DNA of 64,000 nucleotides from Vicia villosa (Eukaryota > Streptophyta > Magnoliopsida > Fabales > Fabaceae), in the NCBI RefSeq assembly GCF_029867415.1, contig NC_081183.1:13202404-13266403 (forward strand), read 5' to 3'. Made by a program: the position numbers and the translations under genes. The notes under the pieces were generated by a model. It did not search any database, had not been told where the DNA came from, and saw nothing but the letters and a program-made list of their open reading frames with translations. Positions 21,801 through 33,675 of the stretch are shown here, one piece after another (position 1 is the first letter of the stretch; every line of letters begins with the position of its first letter).

Positions 21801-22442
21801 ACTCTGAGTGGAATTATCAATAAGACTCGTAGGCGATTCAAGTCCCCCCTGGTCTTAAGGATAATTACCACACTTAGGTTCAACAACAATTTTATATAAC
21901 CCGAAAAATATAAAAACAGCAATTTAAAATAAAAAGGCAATAGGAATAAATAAGCAATTACAGCAATATTTATTTGAATTACTGTAAAAATATTGTAGCT
22001 TGAGACTGTAAATAAATAAATAAATTAAAATTTAAATATTTAAAAACTAACCTCAAAGTCCAGCCGCTTATAGTTCAAGAATATAGTAAAGCAGCAATTA
22101 AATAAAGATTTAAGTTACGGTAATTTAAGGTTGTAAATAAATAAATTAAATTAAATTTAAATATTTAAAGAACTAACCTCAAAATCCGGCTGCTTATAAT
22201 ATAGAAAATGCATTAAAGCAGCAAATATTTAAATAAATATATATTTATTTAACTGACATAAATAGATGGAGATATAAATAAATAAATAAATAAAATAAAA
22301 ATTTAAATATTTATGAAAATAAATAAACCCTAAAATAGCGAATTAGCCAAACCCTAAAAAGTTTGCCAAAAACCTAAATAGTTTGCCAAAAACCCAAACC
22401 CTGTCTAAACTATAGGAACATAATAATTCACCATTATAGTGG
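18884..22442 (-). other. 5' interior of the Ogre-like element, non-coding
   Basis: This lies between the 5' LTR and the nested solo LTR. It contains a tandem array (20700-21440) and unassigned sequence. The longest minus frame (19749-20123, 124 codons) shows no motif I know. No Gag, protease or RT block is visible, unlike in autonomous Ogre elements. T-rich and A/T-rich stretches occur at 19085-19125 and 21900-22320. Confidence 0.55.
20700..21440. repeat. 161-base tandem repeat in the Ogre-like 5' interior, about 4-5 units
   Basis: GTGACCGTTCAAGACAGTCAC-like phrases occur at about 20722, 20938, 21099 and 21260; the last three are 161 bases apart. Each unit also carries CATGGCCATCGAGAGGCC and CCCTACAGGCTAGGGA. 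The phrase itself is an inverted repeat (GTGAC and GTCAC). Confidence 0.8.
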
Positions 22443-22460
22443 TCCCCAGCAGAGTCGCCA
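22443..22460 (-). other. Primer-binding site of the Ogre-like element
   Basis: TGGCGACTCTGCTGGGGA on the minus strand follows the LTR end (TACTACA) after two bases. It is the tRNA-Arg-type primer site known from Ogre elements. Confidence 0.85.
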
Positions 22461-22462
22461 GC

Positions 22463-24481
22463 TGTAGTAACCTGCCCTAAAAATTAGACTTTTAGAGTCT
22501 CCACCTATTCTACCAGGGCGAATAGGTAACCCCTCGAAGTTATAGAGATCGGGGTAAGTTATTATAATCAGACAAAGGGAAGGTGTTAGGCACCCTTAAC
22601 CCTTTCCTAAGGTTTTATGTTTAAGGCAAAGGTTTATGGCTAAAAATGTTAAGGGTTTATAGCTAAGGAAATTGACAGGGGAAAAAGTGAGATTTTGAGG
22701 AAGAGGACTCGCCTTGTTACCAAGTGCCTACGTACCTCCTTATGGAGGATCAGAGTCTACGTAGTTCGGGGCAGGGTTGTACCCCTTTGAATTTGATATG
22801 ATATGGTTTGAAGGCTTTTTGAATTGCCTCATCGTAGTTTTTGAAATTCGAAGTTCGAAGGTATTTTGAATTACCTTATCATAGATTTGAAAATCGCAGT
22901 ATTGAAGAGATGAATTTTGAGTGTTTTAAGATTGGGCGTACAACCCTGATTTAATAGGTTACCGTTAGTTGCAATGATCAATAGGTTTGATCACCAAAGT
23001 TAACGGATTGAAGGAAGGATTGCTAATTATTCTAACCGATAGATTCGATTATCACCGTTAGCAAATTGATGTGTTTTAATTAATTTAATTTTATCGTTAT
23101 CCCTCATAATCGATAGATTCGATCACAAGTAATAACAAATTGATAAGGAGAAATGCTAATCATCGTAACCAATATCTTTGGTTAAAACCATTTAGCAAAG
23201 TAGAATGTATTCTTTATTTTTATTGATTAAATTAATTAGATTATTAACCATCGCGACCGATTGATTCGGTCAAAACGAATAATAAATTTACCCTAATATC
23301 TTTGGCCAAGTGGCCAGTGGGATTGGGCAAACCCTAATACTCTAATAAGCTTTTCTAGGTTTTTTGTGATTTTTAACATTTAAATTTAATCTAATAATTA
23401 AATAAATATGATATGGAAAATAAAATATAGAAAACTTGGCTTTCCTTCTATGTGGGGAGCCCTTGAAGTTCCATGGTATGCATGCATTTTCCTGGGCGTT
23501 AGATCTGAATCATAGGCGATCCTGGGGCTGATAACTGAGGGTGCGTGATGGTCGTGTGTTGGTTGTATGCACTGAATTTTGAATTGTGAACCTGCAAAAT
23601 AAATCAACAAAAATAATGTCTGGGCTGAGAGTAGAACCCATGCCCCTTAGGTCGAATGCACTTCTTGCTTGCCATTTGTACTAGCTGCTATTGTTGTACA
23701 TATAATAGAAACAAATGAATAAAATATATAAATTATCATTAAATGGGAAAGGTCAAAGAGTAGCATGTGTGGATCCCACATTCAGGTTGACTGTCCAATA
23801 GCGAAGAGAGAGAAGGGTTGGAATTATTGACTACCCAGTAACAGCATGACATGCGTGGTCAACTGGTCCTTGTTACTATTCATCATCCTCATCCTCTCAC
23901 CTGCGGATTTACACGCAAAAATCCCTACGACCTTACCTGCGAAATTTCTCGCTGGTTTTCATCTCCCATGGCAATGATTCCAAAACCTACAAAATCGATG
24001 ATAACGAGAAAGAAGCTAACCCAGACCACCTAAATCGAAGGCCCTGAGTTCAATGAAACAGTTATTTTGATCTAAAAATACTCGTAGATATGAAAACGAA
24101 AGGGTTGCTTTCGTGAGCCCTAACCATGGTAGATTCTGATTCCTACGTGAAAACTTACGTGTTATGGATCAATCCTGTCCCAAACAACCTCCTGAACCTA
24201 AGCACGCTCACAAATCACATTAATACGGCATAAATTGTAAGTTTTAAATCTTAAAGATACTTACTCATGGTGAAGGTGGTGAACGTGTTCTGGGCTGGAT
24301 TGGTCTCGATCAAAGTCGTGAATATACTCCTAGGAACTTGAGGAGAATGGTGGAATACTTAATATAGGTCGAAAATGGCTGCAAACTTGATTTACAATTT
24401 TCCCTAGCCTTTGTATTTTTCTCTTCTTCAAACCCTAGTGACTTACCAAATTTCCGTCCCCCCTCTCTTGTGGTGTGTTAA

Positions 24482-24542
<61 letters not shown>

Positions 24543-25838
24543 AGCATTAGGGTTCCAAGTTGCTTGGAAATCAAGTTGAATGGAGAGAAAAAAAATTGAA
24601 AAGATTTGATTGAGATTTTAAATAAAATCTTGCTATTTTTGTTCCAATCTCTTTCCAATCACCATATTTGATTTAATTGAATTTTAAGAATGATTTTATG
24701 ATTGAAAAAATCAAATCATGTACTAATTTGATTTTTTACTTATTTTTCTTTGATTTAATTTGCATAAAATCAAGAAATAAATAAAATACAAATACCAATC
24801 ATGGACCAACGAAATTCTTTGGCTCTCAGTATGTTTCTTGGGCCTTTTAAGTGATCCAAAACAAAGCCCCATGATTTAATTAATTATTTTTGATATTTTA
24901 CTTAATTTATTTTGCATTTATATAAATAAAATTCAAATAAATACAAATAAAAATACCAAAAATATGAGTATGGTTCCATAGGCCCTTATTTGGATCATAT
25001 GAGGATTTGAAGTCCAAAACTTAAGCCCATTAGTCCAAATATCCCGAAATTGGCCACTTTGTATTTTATGCATTTCCTCAAAATCGTCCAAATTTAACCA
25101 TGCGTATCTCCCTTAATTTTAACCCTATGGATGTGTTCATGATCAATTTAGAAAGCTTAAAGTGTCCCCTAAATGATCCTTTTTGTTTCGTCTCAATTGA
25201 AGCTTCCATGCTCATGTTATAAGCTTTGACCTGAAAGGTGTTTTTGTTGATTTTCAAAAGGACCTATAATCTATTGGATCATATCTCTTGAATGAAGCAT
25301 TTCTGGCCTTGGCTTGTGAGAGACAAAGTTGTAGAGAATCAAATTTCCTTCAAGATAGGCTTTGATTGGGAAATTTTTTATGCTCCGTGTGAAAATTATG
25401 GCCGGTCAAAGTTGAGTTGACTTTCTCCTTAAAAACCCTAATTTGAACCTTTTGAATTTGTTCATTTCTGAGTTTTTATTAATGGATCATGATCAACCTT
25501 TGATTAAATGATGGATATAACTTCACTTACTTGATGTTGACCAAAAATTCTGAAGTTTAACTGTATTTTGACTATAGTTGACTTTTAGGTCAACATAGAC
25601 GAGTATTGATCATCTGAGCCATTGAGTGAGAAATCTTTGGGATTGAAGCTTGACTTTTGACCTGAAGACGCTTTGAGACATATGAGATACCTTGAGATTC
25701 ATTTAAGGCCTCAGAGATTCAAAATCCTTTGGTAAAATGCAAACCCTAATTTTAAATAGGAGAGAGTGCTTTTGAGAAAACCCTTGAACCTTGAGTCATT
25801 GAATATGAGATGAGGAGGGCAAATTTTGGGGTATGACA
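22463..25838 (-). mobile_element. 5' LTR of the Ogre-like element, 3376 bp
   Basis: The ends on the minus strand are TGTCATACCCC and TTACTACA. It includes the 22740-23455 block lost from the 3' LTR and a long TA microsatellite (24484-24539). Confidence 0.85.
24484..24539. repeat. (TA)n microsatellite
   Basis: An uninterrupted run of about 28 TA repeats in the 5' LTR. The 3' LTR has only about five at the same place, so it expanded after insertion. Confidence 0.95.
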
Positions 25839-26130
25839 ACATCAAGTGTTAAATTGGTTCTAAGAATATCCGTAAGTGTCTAGGTGACACACTAATACAT
25901 GTACAACCAAATTTTTACATGAAAATCAATACATAAAAATAAAAATATGTTTATACAAATACTACAGAATAATACAACCCAATGAAAAACAGAGAAACAA
26001 CAACATCACCAGGTCTTAAGGCCATCTTACCCTTACCCTTATCTTTCCTCGAAATCACCTAGTAATATATAACATGAATGGGGAAAAATATTACATCTCA
26101 GTGAAGTTATCTATCTCATGGGTCAACTCG
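25839..26130 (-). mobile_element. Family X LTR, first part (cut by the Ogre-like element and a solo LTR)
   Basis: It aligns with 36290-36575. The Ogre-like element starts at 25838 in the middle of X, and the solo LTR at 26131 interrupts it again. The sequence resumes at 28746. Confidence 0.7.
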
Positions 26131-28750
26131 TGTAACACCCCGTACATAAATGTCTAAAATAATATGTAATGATGTCATAAATGGTACAAGAAACATACAT
26201 AAGCGATAAAGATAAGAAATTAAAATCATATACAATTCAAGTTTTGCAACTAAAATGTATAGAATTGGCTTGTCTTCAATAATGCACATCGGAAAGAGAA
26301 CGTCTGACGAAGTCTTCCTGCCATTTGCTCATCCATATTCTTCAAGGAAATCCAACTACTTCTAACCTGTTCCTGAAAAATATAGAGAGGATTGCGGTGA
26401 GATTACTAAATCTCAGTGAGTTCCCCTATCTTATGGGTTCATTCGGCTCTATAAGGTGCTTGCAAGCAAACGGATACGCCGTGGATCCGGGGTTTTCCTC
26501 ACGGTCTGGTACAAATACACAACAAGGGTACACCATCATTGGAAGTCTCATAACTATCCAATGAGGCAACAACAACAAACAACAAGCTCATCGCCATCAC
26601 AAGCAAGTATGCAGACCCGTACACCGGTATGAGGAGTCTAAAAGTAGTATCCGCTTGTCTACCTAGGCTGCACAAACCACACCCTTGGTGAGTTACTCCT
26701 GTACATCGCATCAAGAGATTCACATAAGCCCACCGCACTATGAATCAGATGAATCCCATGTGACTTAGGCCTACTTGGCTAGACAATCTCATCTGTGACG
26801 AGTTACCGCAATGACTTCCTAAGTGGTGTCACTATCCCATCTATCATTTATGTACGCAGGTGGTTATACAGATGCGAAAACGCCTACGAGACAGTACAAG
26901 CCCACTAGGCGAAAGTCTAATGGTATTGCCTACGTGGCATCACTAAAGGTGAGTCCGAAGTGATGTAGCCTACATGGCATCACGACCCCACCCTACCAAG
27001 CATGCCGATATGTTACCTCAAGTGGGAAACGCTTTTTAGAGACTCTCACCAGCATATCGCAATGGTAGCTCAGGTGCACAATACATACCGAGCACGCTGA
27101 TGTGTTACCTTAAGTGGGAAACGCCATTCAAAACCCTCACTAGCACATCGCAACGGCAATCCTTGGAACCATATTCATAATAACAGTGCATTACCACCTA
27201 GTAGCTTAAGCCTACTCCGATTCAAGCATACATAATAACCATGCTCATAGATCCATACAATCAGACAAGTCATGTTTAACCAGAACAACGGGAAACAATG
27301 CATAATTATACATAACATTACATGTGATTCATAACTCATCAAACATGCATACCAATTTCATAACTACCATATAATCATGCATTTCAATCATCATAGAAAC
27401 ATGTATTTACTCAAACAATTCCATGAAAATTCTCATTTCAGAACACGAGGCTTTTGGTTCCCGATTCGGAACGAAACTGCACTCATGAGGGAAAGTATAC
27501 ATTATGCATCAGGCCAGTTCGCTACAGCGAACCCAAACAGAAGCCAAAATCTTTTCAGCATAGGCCAGTTCACTACGCAAAACTGCCAGCGAAGCCCCAA
27601 TTCCCTACAGCGTGCAGTAACGAGCTCTAGCGAGTAATTCCTAGAAAACTCCCAGGACCTTTCCCTACTAGTTTGCTACAGTGAGCTTCTGCTACAGCGA
27701 GCGTTCGCTACGCGAACTCTGCTATGCACAAAAAATTCAGAACTTTTATTTTACCTCTACACTTTCTGAATAAATCCAAGGGTCCAAAATCAAGTTAGGA
27801 TAACATTATACAGCCTAATAGTCAAGGTAAACATCCAGGCCTAAGTTCAATACAAGGGTAGCATCTTATAGACATAACTCAAGGCTAACAAGTGCTTATT
27901 CCAATATCATGCAACATATATTCATGTGCCATAATTTGTCCCTACATTAAAGATATGGTTTCTTAGCAATATCACAAAGAGCACTGAAATACCTTTCCAA
28001 CACTTTCGACAACGCTCCGTTTCGAGTTGTAGAACTCAAGTTACGACCATTTTAATGAAACAAAATTCTGGTGCAGTCTGCAGGCATTCGCTAAGCGAAC
28101 CTAACAGTACAAAACACGGATTTTAGGGTCCTGACCTCCATTTTTGCATCTCAATCAATCCTAATCCGAACCCAAACATGTAATAACGATCCAATACATT
28201 TATTATCATAATGGGAACACATTTTCATCAATTGATCAAGCATGCAAAGCATCAAACTCAACCCAAAACCCAACATGCAATCGTTCCCAAACTACCTACC
28301 CAAGTTCTATCTAATGGAACTCACCTCAATTTCATGGAGATTCTGACTTGATTGTAGTGAGACAGAGATGATGATAGTTGCTCCTATCCTTGATCATTGC
28401 TTCTCCATCAAAACCATCAAGGTCTCATGCATGCATCTATGGAGAGTGATCTTGAGATGAAATCTTCCTTCTTTCTCTACTTCTCCTTCTTTCATGTATC
28501 CTCTTTCTTTTTCTCTTCCAAATTCTGATTTTGCATCACATAAGAATGAGGTTTGCATCCAAACAAGCTCTTAAGTGGTTCATGCCATGATCAATGACCA
28601 TGTTGCCCCACAAATATGTGAAAATTATAGGTTTGCCATGTAGTTCCAATCTAGCCATTTCCTTTAAATTCCAACTAATCCACTAACACCTTTTAATAAT
28701 TCTTAGTGTATAATTATACATGCTTAAACAATATGGAATATTACAACTCA
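26126..28750. repeat. ACTCG/ACTCA target duplication around the 2.6-kb solo LTR
   Basis: ACTCG (26126-26130) precedes the solo LTR and ACTCA (28746-28750) follows it. Other X copies read CACTCAGCTC or CACTCGGCTC here, so this is the duplicated target with one later change. Confidence 0.7.
26131..28745 (-). mobile_element. Solo LTR of 2615 bp, ends TGTAA...TTACA
   Basis: It begins TGTAACACCCCG and ends AATATTACA, with no primer site or polypurine tract at either end. It contains TTCGCTACAGCGAA (27518-27531) with degenerate relatives up to about 27720, TTCGCTAAGCGAA (28087-28099), and a block near 27992-28049 shared in complement with other LTRs. Orientation is tentative. No ORF longer than 90 codons is credible. 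Confidence 0.7.
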
Positions 28751-29310
28751 GCTCTAAAGGGGTTCATACCTTGCAATTTCCATAATATGTCTTTCTTTAC
28801 TTTGTACGTCAACAAAGTCTCGGGCACGAGATCGCATCAATCTTATTCAATGTGTCATTATCGCAAACATGGTTCACATAATCCACTATCTACTTGGAGA
28901 GATCACAGATTATCACATGATACGTCTTTCCCCAATCATAACCTCTTACATGAGTTTGATTTTGCTCACTGACATATCATGAAATAATGGATGTCTTTCC
29001 TCAATCACAACCAATCACGTGAGTTTGAGTTCGGGTCACAGGCTATCCCCTAAGAAGGAAAATCTTTCCCTGGTCACGAATTCTCACATGGTTCTGAGAT
29101 GGGTCACATAGGTTCCACTATCTATATAGGACGTCTTTACATGGTCACAACTTCTCACATAGTTCTAAATTCGGGTCATGAAGGTACACTATCTAAACAA
29201 TGTTTCCCTGGTAACAAAACTCATATAAGCCTGAGTTCGAGTCACACACACGAATACTATTCACTCCCTATTATGGTAGAAAGCTTTGGGAATCCCTAAA
29301 GCCTTGATAT
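28746..29310 (-). mobile_element. Family X LTR, second part
   Basis: It continues the X sequence cut at 26130 and aligns with 36575-37120 and 2048-2600. After about 29310 the similarity stops, so the last 200 bases of X are missing or replaced. Confidence 0.65.
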
Positions 29311-29741
29311 TCCTCACACAAGTCTAATTTGCTTTCATTCAAACTGATTATTTGTAACACATATCTACAAGGGTATCTTTCATGTCTGAATATCTCACCT
29401 TGAGGTTAATTCCTTTTTAAACCTTTGTTTACCTCATATTCTTCAGCTGACAAACTAGTGTTTGCATATTTCGACATTAATCGACTAGGGTTCACATATT
29501 AACCAATAAGAGTTTAAGCTTTGGATTGATGAACCTACTAGGTATATGCTTCTTTCGGTTAACAGCCTAGGGTTTCATTAATTTACATACAAACACAATC
29601 ATAATTAGTCATGAGCAATATATACAACCATGTTATTGCATCACAATTACAAGACTTAGCGCTCGAAGCACTCAACAAATGCATACAAGTGAACATAAGT
29701 AATTATGCAAGTGGTATAACCGATTACACCTCTTCCCAGAT
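29311..29741. other. Unassigned stretch between X LTR and gag remnant
   Basis: AT-rich sequence with no frame, repeat or motif I recognise. By position it is probably decayed interior of the same gypsy element as the gag remnant to its right. Confidence 0.4.
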
Positions 29742-29884
29742 TCAAAAGAACACAACAATGAAAGGTTTCCGATCTTTCAGGAAACCTTGAGTCACCATGT
29801 GGTTAGTAGCAGTAACCCACCACTGAGTCGCATGACCCATAAGCATGTGACAAGCATATGTCACCTTGTCCTCCTCACTATGTG

Positions 29885-30980
29885 TGTTAGAACAAGAATT
29901 GTTCTGATCAATATTCTTAGTTTTGATGATAACAATGTATATGAATTTTGCATAAGACAATGTGGTACTCTAATCCTATGCAATTTCCATTTCAGGAAAT
30001 ATATATAAAGAGTATGCACAAAATCAGCGCAAGATGCACTGACTCAGAAGGTTCAGTATGCAACATCAGAACATGCTCTCGCAAGACATCAGAAGATGGT
30101 CAAGCAGAATCAGAACATGGTCTATTGAAGCATCAGAAGAACTTGAGTTCAGAAGCAGAAGCACTGAAGTTCTTATGGTATCACGCAAGAAGCACTTCAA
30201 GTCAAAAGATAAGAAGATGCTCTGCACCAAGATGTTTTGACTCTGATAAATTCAAACATTGTATCTACAAACATTAGATCAGAAGCAAGTACAAGATGGC
30301 AGGCTACGCTGACTGACAAAAGGAACGTTAGAACCTATTAAAGGCAAAGTCAGTAAAAGCAGGAAAAGCAAGGCTCGAGGTAGTTGACAAAAGAGTGAAA
30401 CATTAAATGCAATGCTGTACGGATCACGCAACGCATTAAATGCTCCCAACGGTCATCTTCTCAAAACGCCTATAAATAGTGAAGTTCTGATCAGAAGCAA
30501 GGTTACGAATTTACTACCAATTTACGAACATCCTTTCAATCTTGCTGAAACGCTGCTGAATTAAAGAGCTATCAAACTTCATCTTCAACCTCACTTCATT
30601 ATTGTTGTAATATCTTAGTGAGATTTAAGCTTAGAACTTAAGAGAAATATCACAGTTGTGATTATAGCTTATTAAGAAGCATTGTAATACTGTTGTAAGA
30701 ATTTGTTTTACATTCATTTGTAAAAGGTTCCTAGAGTGATCAAGGTGTGATCAGAATACTCTAGAAGACTTAGAAGGTATCTAAGTGGAAAACCATTGTA
30801 ATCAAGGTTGATTAGTGGATTAAGTCCTCAGGTGAGGTAAATCACTCTAAGGGGGTGGTCTGGAGTAGTTTCGTAAACAACGAACCAGGATAAAAATCAT
30901 TGTGCAATTGTTTTTATCTTAAGAGTTTTTAAAGTCACACTTATTCAAACCCCCCTTTCTAAGTGTTTTTCTATCCTTCA
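29885..30980 (+). mobile_element. E2 5' LTR
   Basis: It starts TGTTAGAACAAG and ends CTATCCTTCA. A TATAAATA-type box is seen near 30472 (CCTATAAATAGTG). Confidence 0.85.
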
Positions 30981-30981
30981 A

Positions 30982-30995
30982 TTGGCATCAGAGCG
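30982..30995 (+). other. E2 primer-binding site
   Basis: TTGGCATCAGAGCG immediately after the LTR matches the initiator-Met tRNA primer site class (TGGTATCAGAGC) with one change. Confidence 0.75.
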
Positions 30996-31064
30996 CTGGT
31001 TCTATGGTGCAAGCACTTAACCGTGTTTAGAAAATATTCAGGAAGAGAAAAACGCTAAGTCAAG

Positions 31065-31950
31065 ATGGTTGAAACTCCAACACCTACATCTACATCTGGA
31101 TCTGCTGAGCAATATAATGGAAATGGTAACAATGGTTATACTAGACCACCAGTATTCGATGGTGAAAACTTTGAATATTGGAAAGATAAACTTGAAACTT
31201 ACTTTCTTGGGTTAGATGGTGACTTATGGGATCTTCTGGTGGATGGTTACAAACATCCAGTGAAAGCTAGTGGTGTAAAGCTGACAAGACAAGAAATGAG
31301 TGATGATCAAAAGAAGCAATTCAAAAATCATCACAAGTCAATGACGGTTTTGTTGAATGCTATCTCTCACGCTGAATATGAGAAGATATCTAACAGGGAA
31401 ACTGCCCCTGATATATATGAATCATTGAAAATGACTCATGAGAGAAATGCCCAAGTCAATGAGACTAAAGCTCTTGCCTTGATCCAGAAATATGAAGCCT
31501 TCAAGATGGAGGATGATGAAAACATTAAGAAAATGTTCTCAAGATTTCAAACGCTAACTGCTGGATTGAGAGTTCTTGACAAAGGATACACAAAGGCTGA
31601 TCATGTCAAGAAGATAATCAGAAGCTTGCCCAGAAGATGGGGCCCAATGGTGACTGCATTCAGGATAGCAAAGGATCTGAATGAAGTCTCTTTGAAAGGG
31701 CTGATCAGCGCCCTGAGGAGTCATGAAATTGAGCTGGATGCTAATGAACCTCAGAAGAAAGGTAAGTCTATTGCATTAAAATCTAATTATAAAAAATGCA
31801 CTAACGCTTTTCAGGCTGAAGAAGAATATTCTGAAGAATCAGAATCAGAAGAAGATGAACTGTCCATGATCTCTAGAAGGGTAAACCAACTCTGGAAGAG
31901 CAAGCATAGGAAGTTCAAGAACTTCAAAAGTTCTAAGAAGCTTGAAAAAG

Positions 31951-31981
<31 letters not shown>

Positions 31982-32000
31982 CAAAGAAAGAAGTTGTTGA
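31065..32000 (+). CDS. Ty1/copia Gag (UBN2-type) of E2, N-terminal 311 aa
   Basis: The capsid domain is recognisable from FDGENFEYWKDKLETYF (about residues 31-50) through the conserved NETKALALIQKYEAF, MFSRFQTLTAGL, and KIIRSLPRRW motifs (about 132-200). The C-terminal part has an acidic stretch and RRVNQLWKSKHRKFKNFK (about 275-295), as in Sirevirus Gag. In that family a CCHC zinc knuckle normally follows this point. Here the frame instead runs into a GAA/AAG microsatellite (about 31948-31980) and stops, so the nucleocapsid zinc finger is lost. The start ATG lies 69 bases after the primer site and is the natural Gag start. Confidence 0.85.
31940..31982 (+). repeat. GAA/AAG microsatellite inside the E2 coding region
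   Basis: About eleven GAA triplets sit between the Gag frame and the second ORF. The two frames change over here. It may be the join point of the deletion that removed pol, or a slippage-prone site that broke a fused frame. Confidence 0.8.
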
Positions 32001-33675
32001 GAAAAATGCTAAGAAGGAAGTAGAAAAGAAAAAGAAAAAGAAAAATGTTGTAGTTGAAAAGAGGTCAGAAGAAGAAAGGATTCAAGAAGAAGTGAATATG
32101 GAAGAAGAAGAGAAGGAAGCTTCCAGAAGGAGAGAACTTGCTCTAGAAAAGATAAAGGTTGTTTCTGAGAAGAAGAAGCGAAAGGCTATGGAAGATGTTT
32201 CTGAGAGGCCTCAGAAGAAGAGCTCTTCAGGTATTCATGTTTTTGAACCTAACTCTGTTTCTGTTTTAAATTCAGAATCTGTACCAACATCAGTTCCCCA
32301 ACCTTCTCAACCAGAAAATCAACCACAAACAGCCCCTGTTGAATCCCCTCAATCTACCAAAGTTCTCACCCCTCCTTCTTCACCAATTACCAAAGTTCTT
32401 ACTCCTCCTCCTTCACTCATAACCAACCCTGCTTCTGACCATCCCATTGATACACTCGTTCTAGATATTCAACCCCTTCAAACTCTCAATCCTCCTCACT
32501 CAAATATCTCCATTTCTCAACCCCCACCTCATGCAAACTATTCCCCCATTGCTAACCCTGTCACCAACAATTCACCAGAATCAGACTCTAAAAGTACTGG
32601 TTTTATGGCTCAATTGTTTCGTGAATGCAACTTCACTCCTAAACCCCGTCCTGAACCTGAGCTTGTGGTGTTGGACGCTGAGTCAGAAGAAGTAGAATCT
32701 TTTCTTTCTCTTGATAGAGAACCCCAACCCTACTTCTTTCTGAACCCAGATTCAGCAATCACCAAACTCAAATCCCGCCGGGAATTTTCTGTTGGTGTAC
32801 GTTTTGAGTTGTTAAAACTAAAAATGGAGACAGGTTTAGAGACGTTGAAGGCTGCACATCATGCTAGGATGGATGATGTTGAATTGAGAAATCTTTGGAG
32901 GATCTTCAGAAGGAAGATGAACTCTGAGTTTCTAAAGCTTCAGAAGGCGTGTGAAGCAGAAGCTCCAGGTCATCTTGGCTTTCTGAGATCGTATGAAGAA
33001 TTCTGGGTCAGTCATCTCAAGGGCAGATATTGTCTTGAAGAAAAGGAATTTCTTGATGAGCTTGCAGAAGATGTGTCTGACCAAGCGTCTTGTCTTTCCA
33101 TGGTTGTGTGGAAACCGCCATATTCTGTTTTGACTGGAGATTTTCAGTCTATATTCAACTGGATAAGGGAGAATCCCTCAGAAGAAACACCAAATATGGT
33201 ATGTCCAGCTGTTGAATATCCATCAGAAGTTGCTGCTCCTACACCTCCAAAGAATCTGGCTTCAATTCTTCAGGCTCTTGAAAATGAAGATTCTGATCTT
33301 CCTGCCCCAGATTATTCTGAAGATGCTTCTATGTCAGAAGCTAATGCTGAGAAACAAGATGCTGAGAAGCAAAGTGCTGAGAATCATCCAGCTGGTAAAC
33401 TTCCTGTTGAGGAAAATCAAGATGATATTCTCATGATAAATTCTTCTGTTCGGCATGCTATTCCACTGAATGATGGCTGGGAAGCTTCTTCTGGTGAACC
33501 CTCTCTTCTGGTGAAGACTATGGAGGCTCTCCAAAAGAATCAAGCTGATCTAGCTTCTCGCTTGGATAAGCATGAAGACACTCACACTGAGTTTCTCTCA
33601 TTCATGAAGAAGCAATCAGAAAGCACTTCTGAGATTCAAGGCCTTCTAGCCAAAATAGTCTCTAGGCTAGGCTAG
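31942..33675 (+). CDS. Second ORF of E2: Lys/Glu- and Pro-rich protein with C-terminal coiled coil
   Basis: This open frame overlaps the Gag end in another frame, joined at the GAA/AAG run. The true start is unclear because the first ATG codes the poly-Lys run. Visible parts: a basic, Lys/Glu-rich first 75 residues with nuclear-localisation-like runs, a Pro/Ser/Thr-rich stretch (about 95-215), a mixed helical middle (about 260-400), an acidic, Glu/Ala-rich region (about 425-485), and a final heptad-like segment from MEALQKNQADL to KIVSRLG. Sireviruses carry an envelope-like ORF after pol, described as Pro-rich with a coiled coil, so this may be that ORF brought next to gag by loss of pol. I see no convincing membrane span. 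It could also be a captured host fragment. Function unknown. Confidence 0.6.

Larger units (their letters stand above)
3645..25838 (-). mobile_element. Ogre-like Ty3/gypsy element, largely non-coding, with nested insertions
   Basis: Read on the minus strand: 5' LTR 25838-22463, primer site 22460-22443, interior to 6295, polypurine tract 6316-6295, 3' LTR 6294 to about 3645. LTRs that start TGTCATACCCCAAAATTTG, a primer site TGGCGACTCTGCTGGGGA and tandem repeats before the 3' LTR are features of legume Ogre elements. Without the 8.7-kb nested insertion the interior is only about 7.4 kb and shows no gag, protease, RT or integrase, so this is a non-autonomous derivative. Bases after the 5' LTR are ACATC. 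The matching target copy cannot be found at left because the 3' LTR is truncated there. Confidence 0.8.

Noticed and set aside
24411..24658. Frames over the TA run with poly Tyr-Ile stretches
   Set aside because: Pure microsatellite translation.
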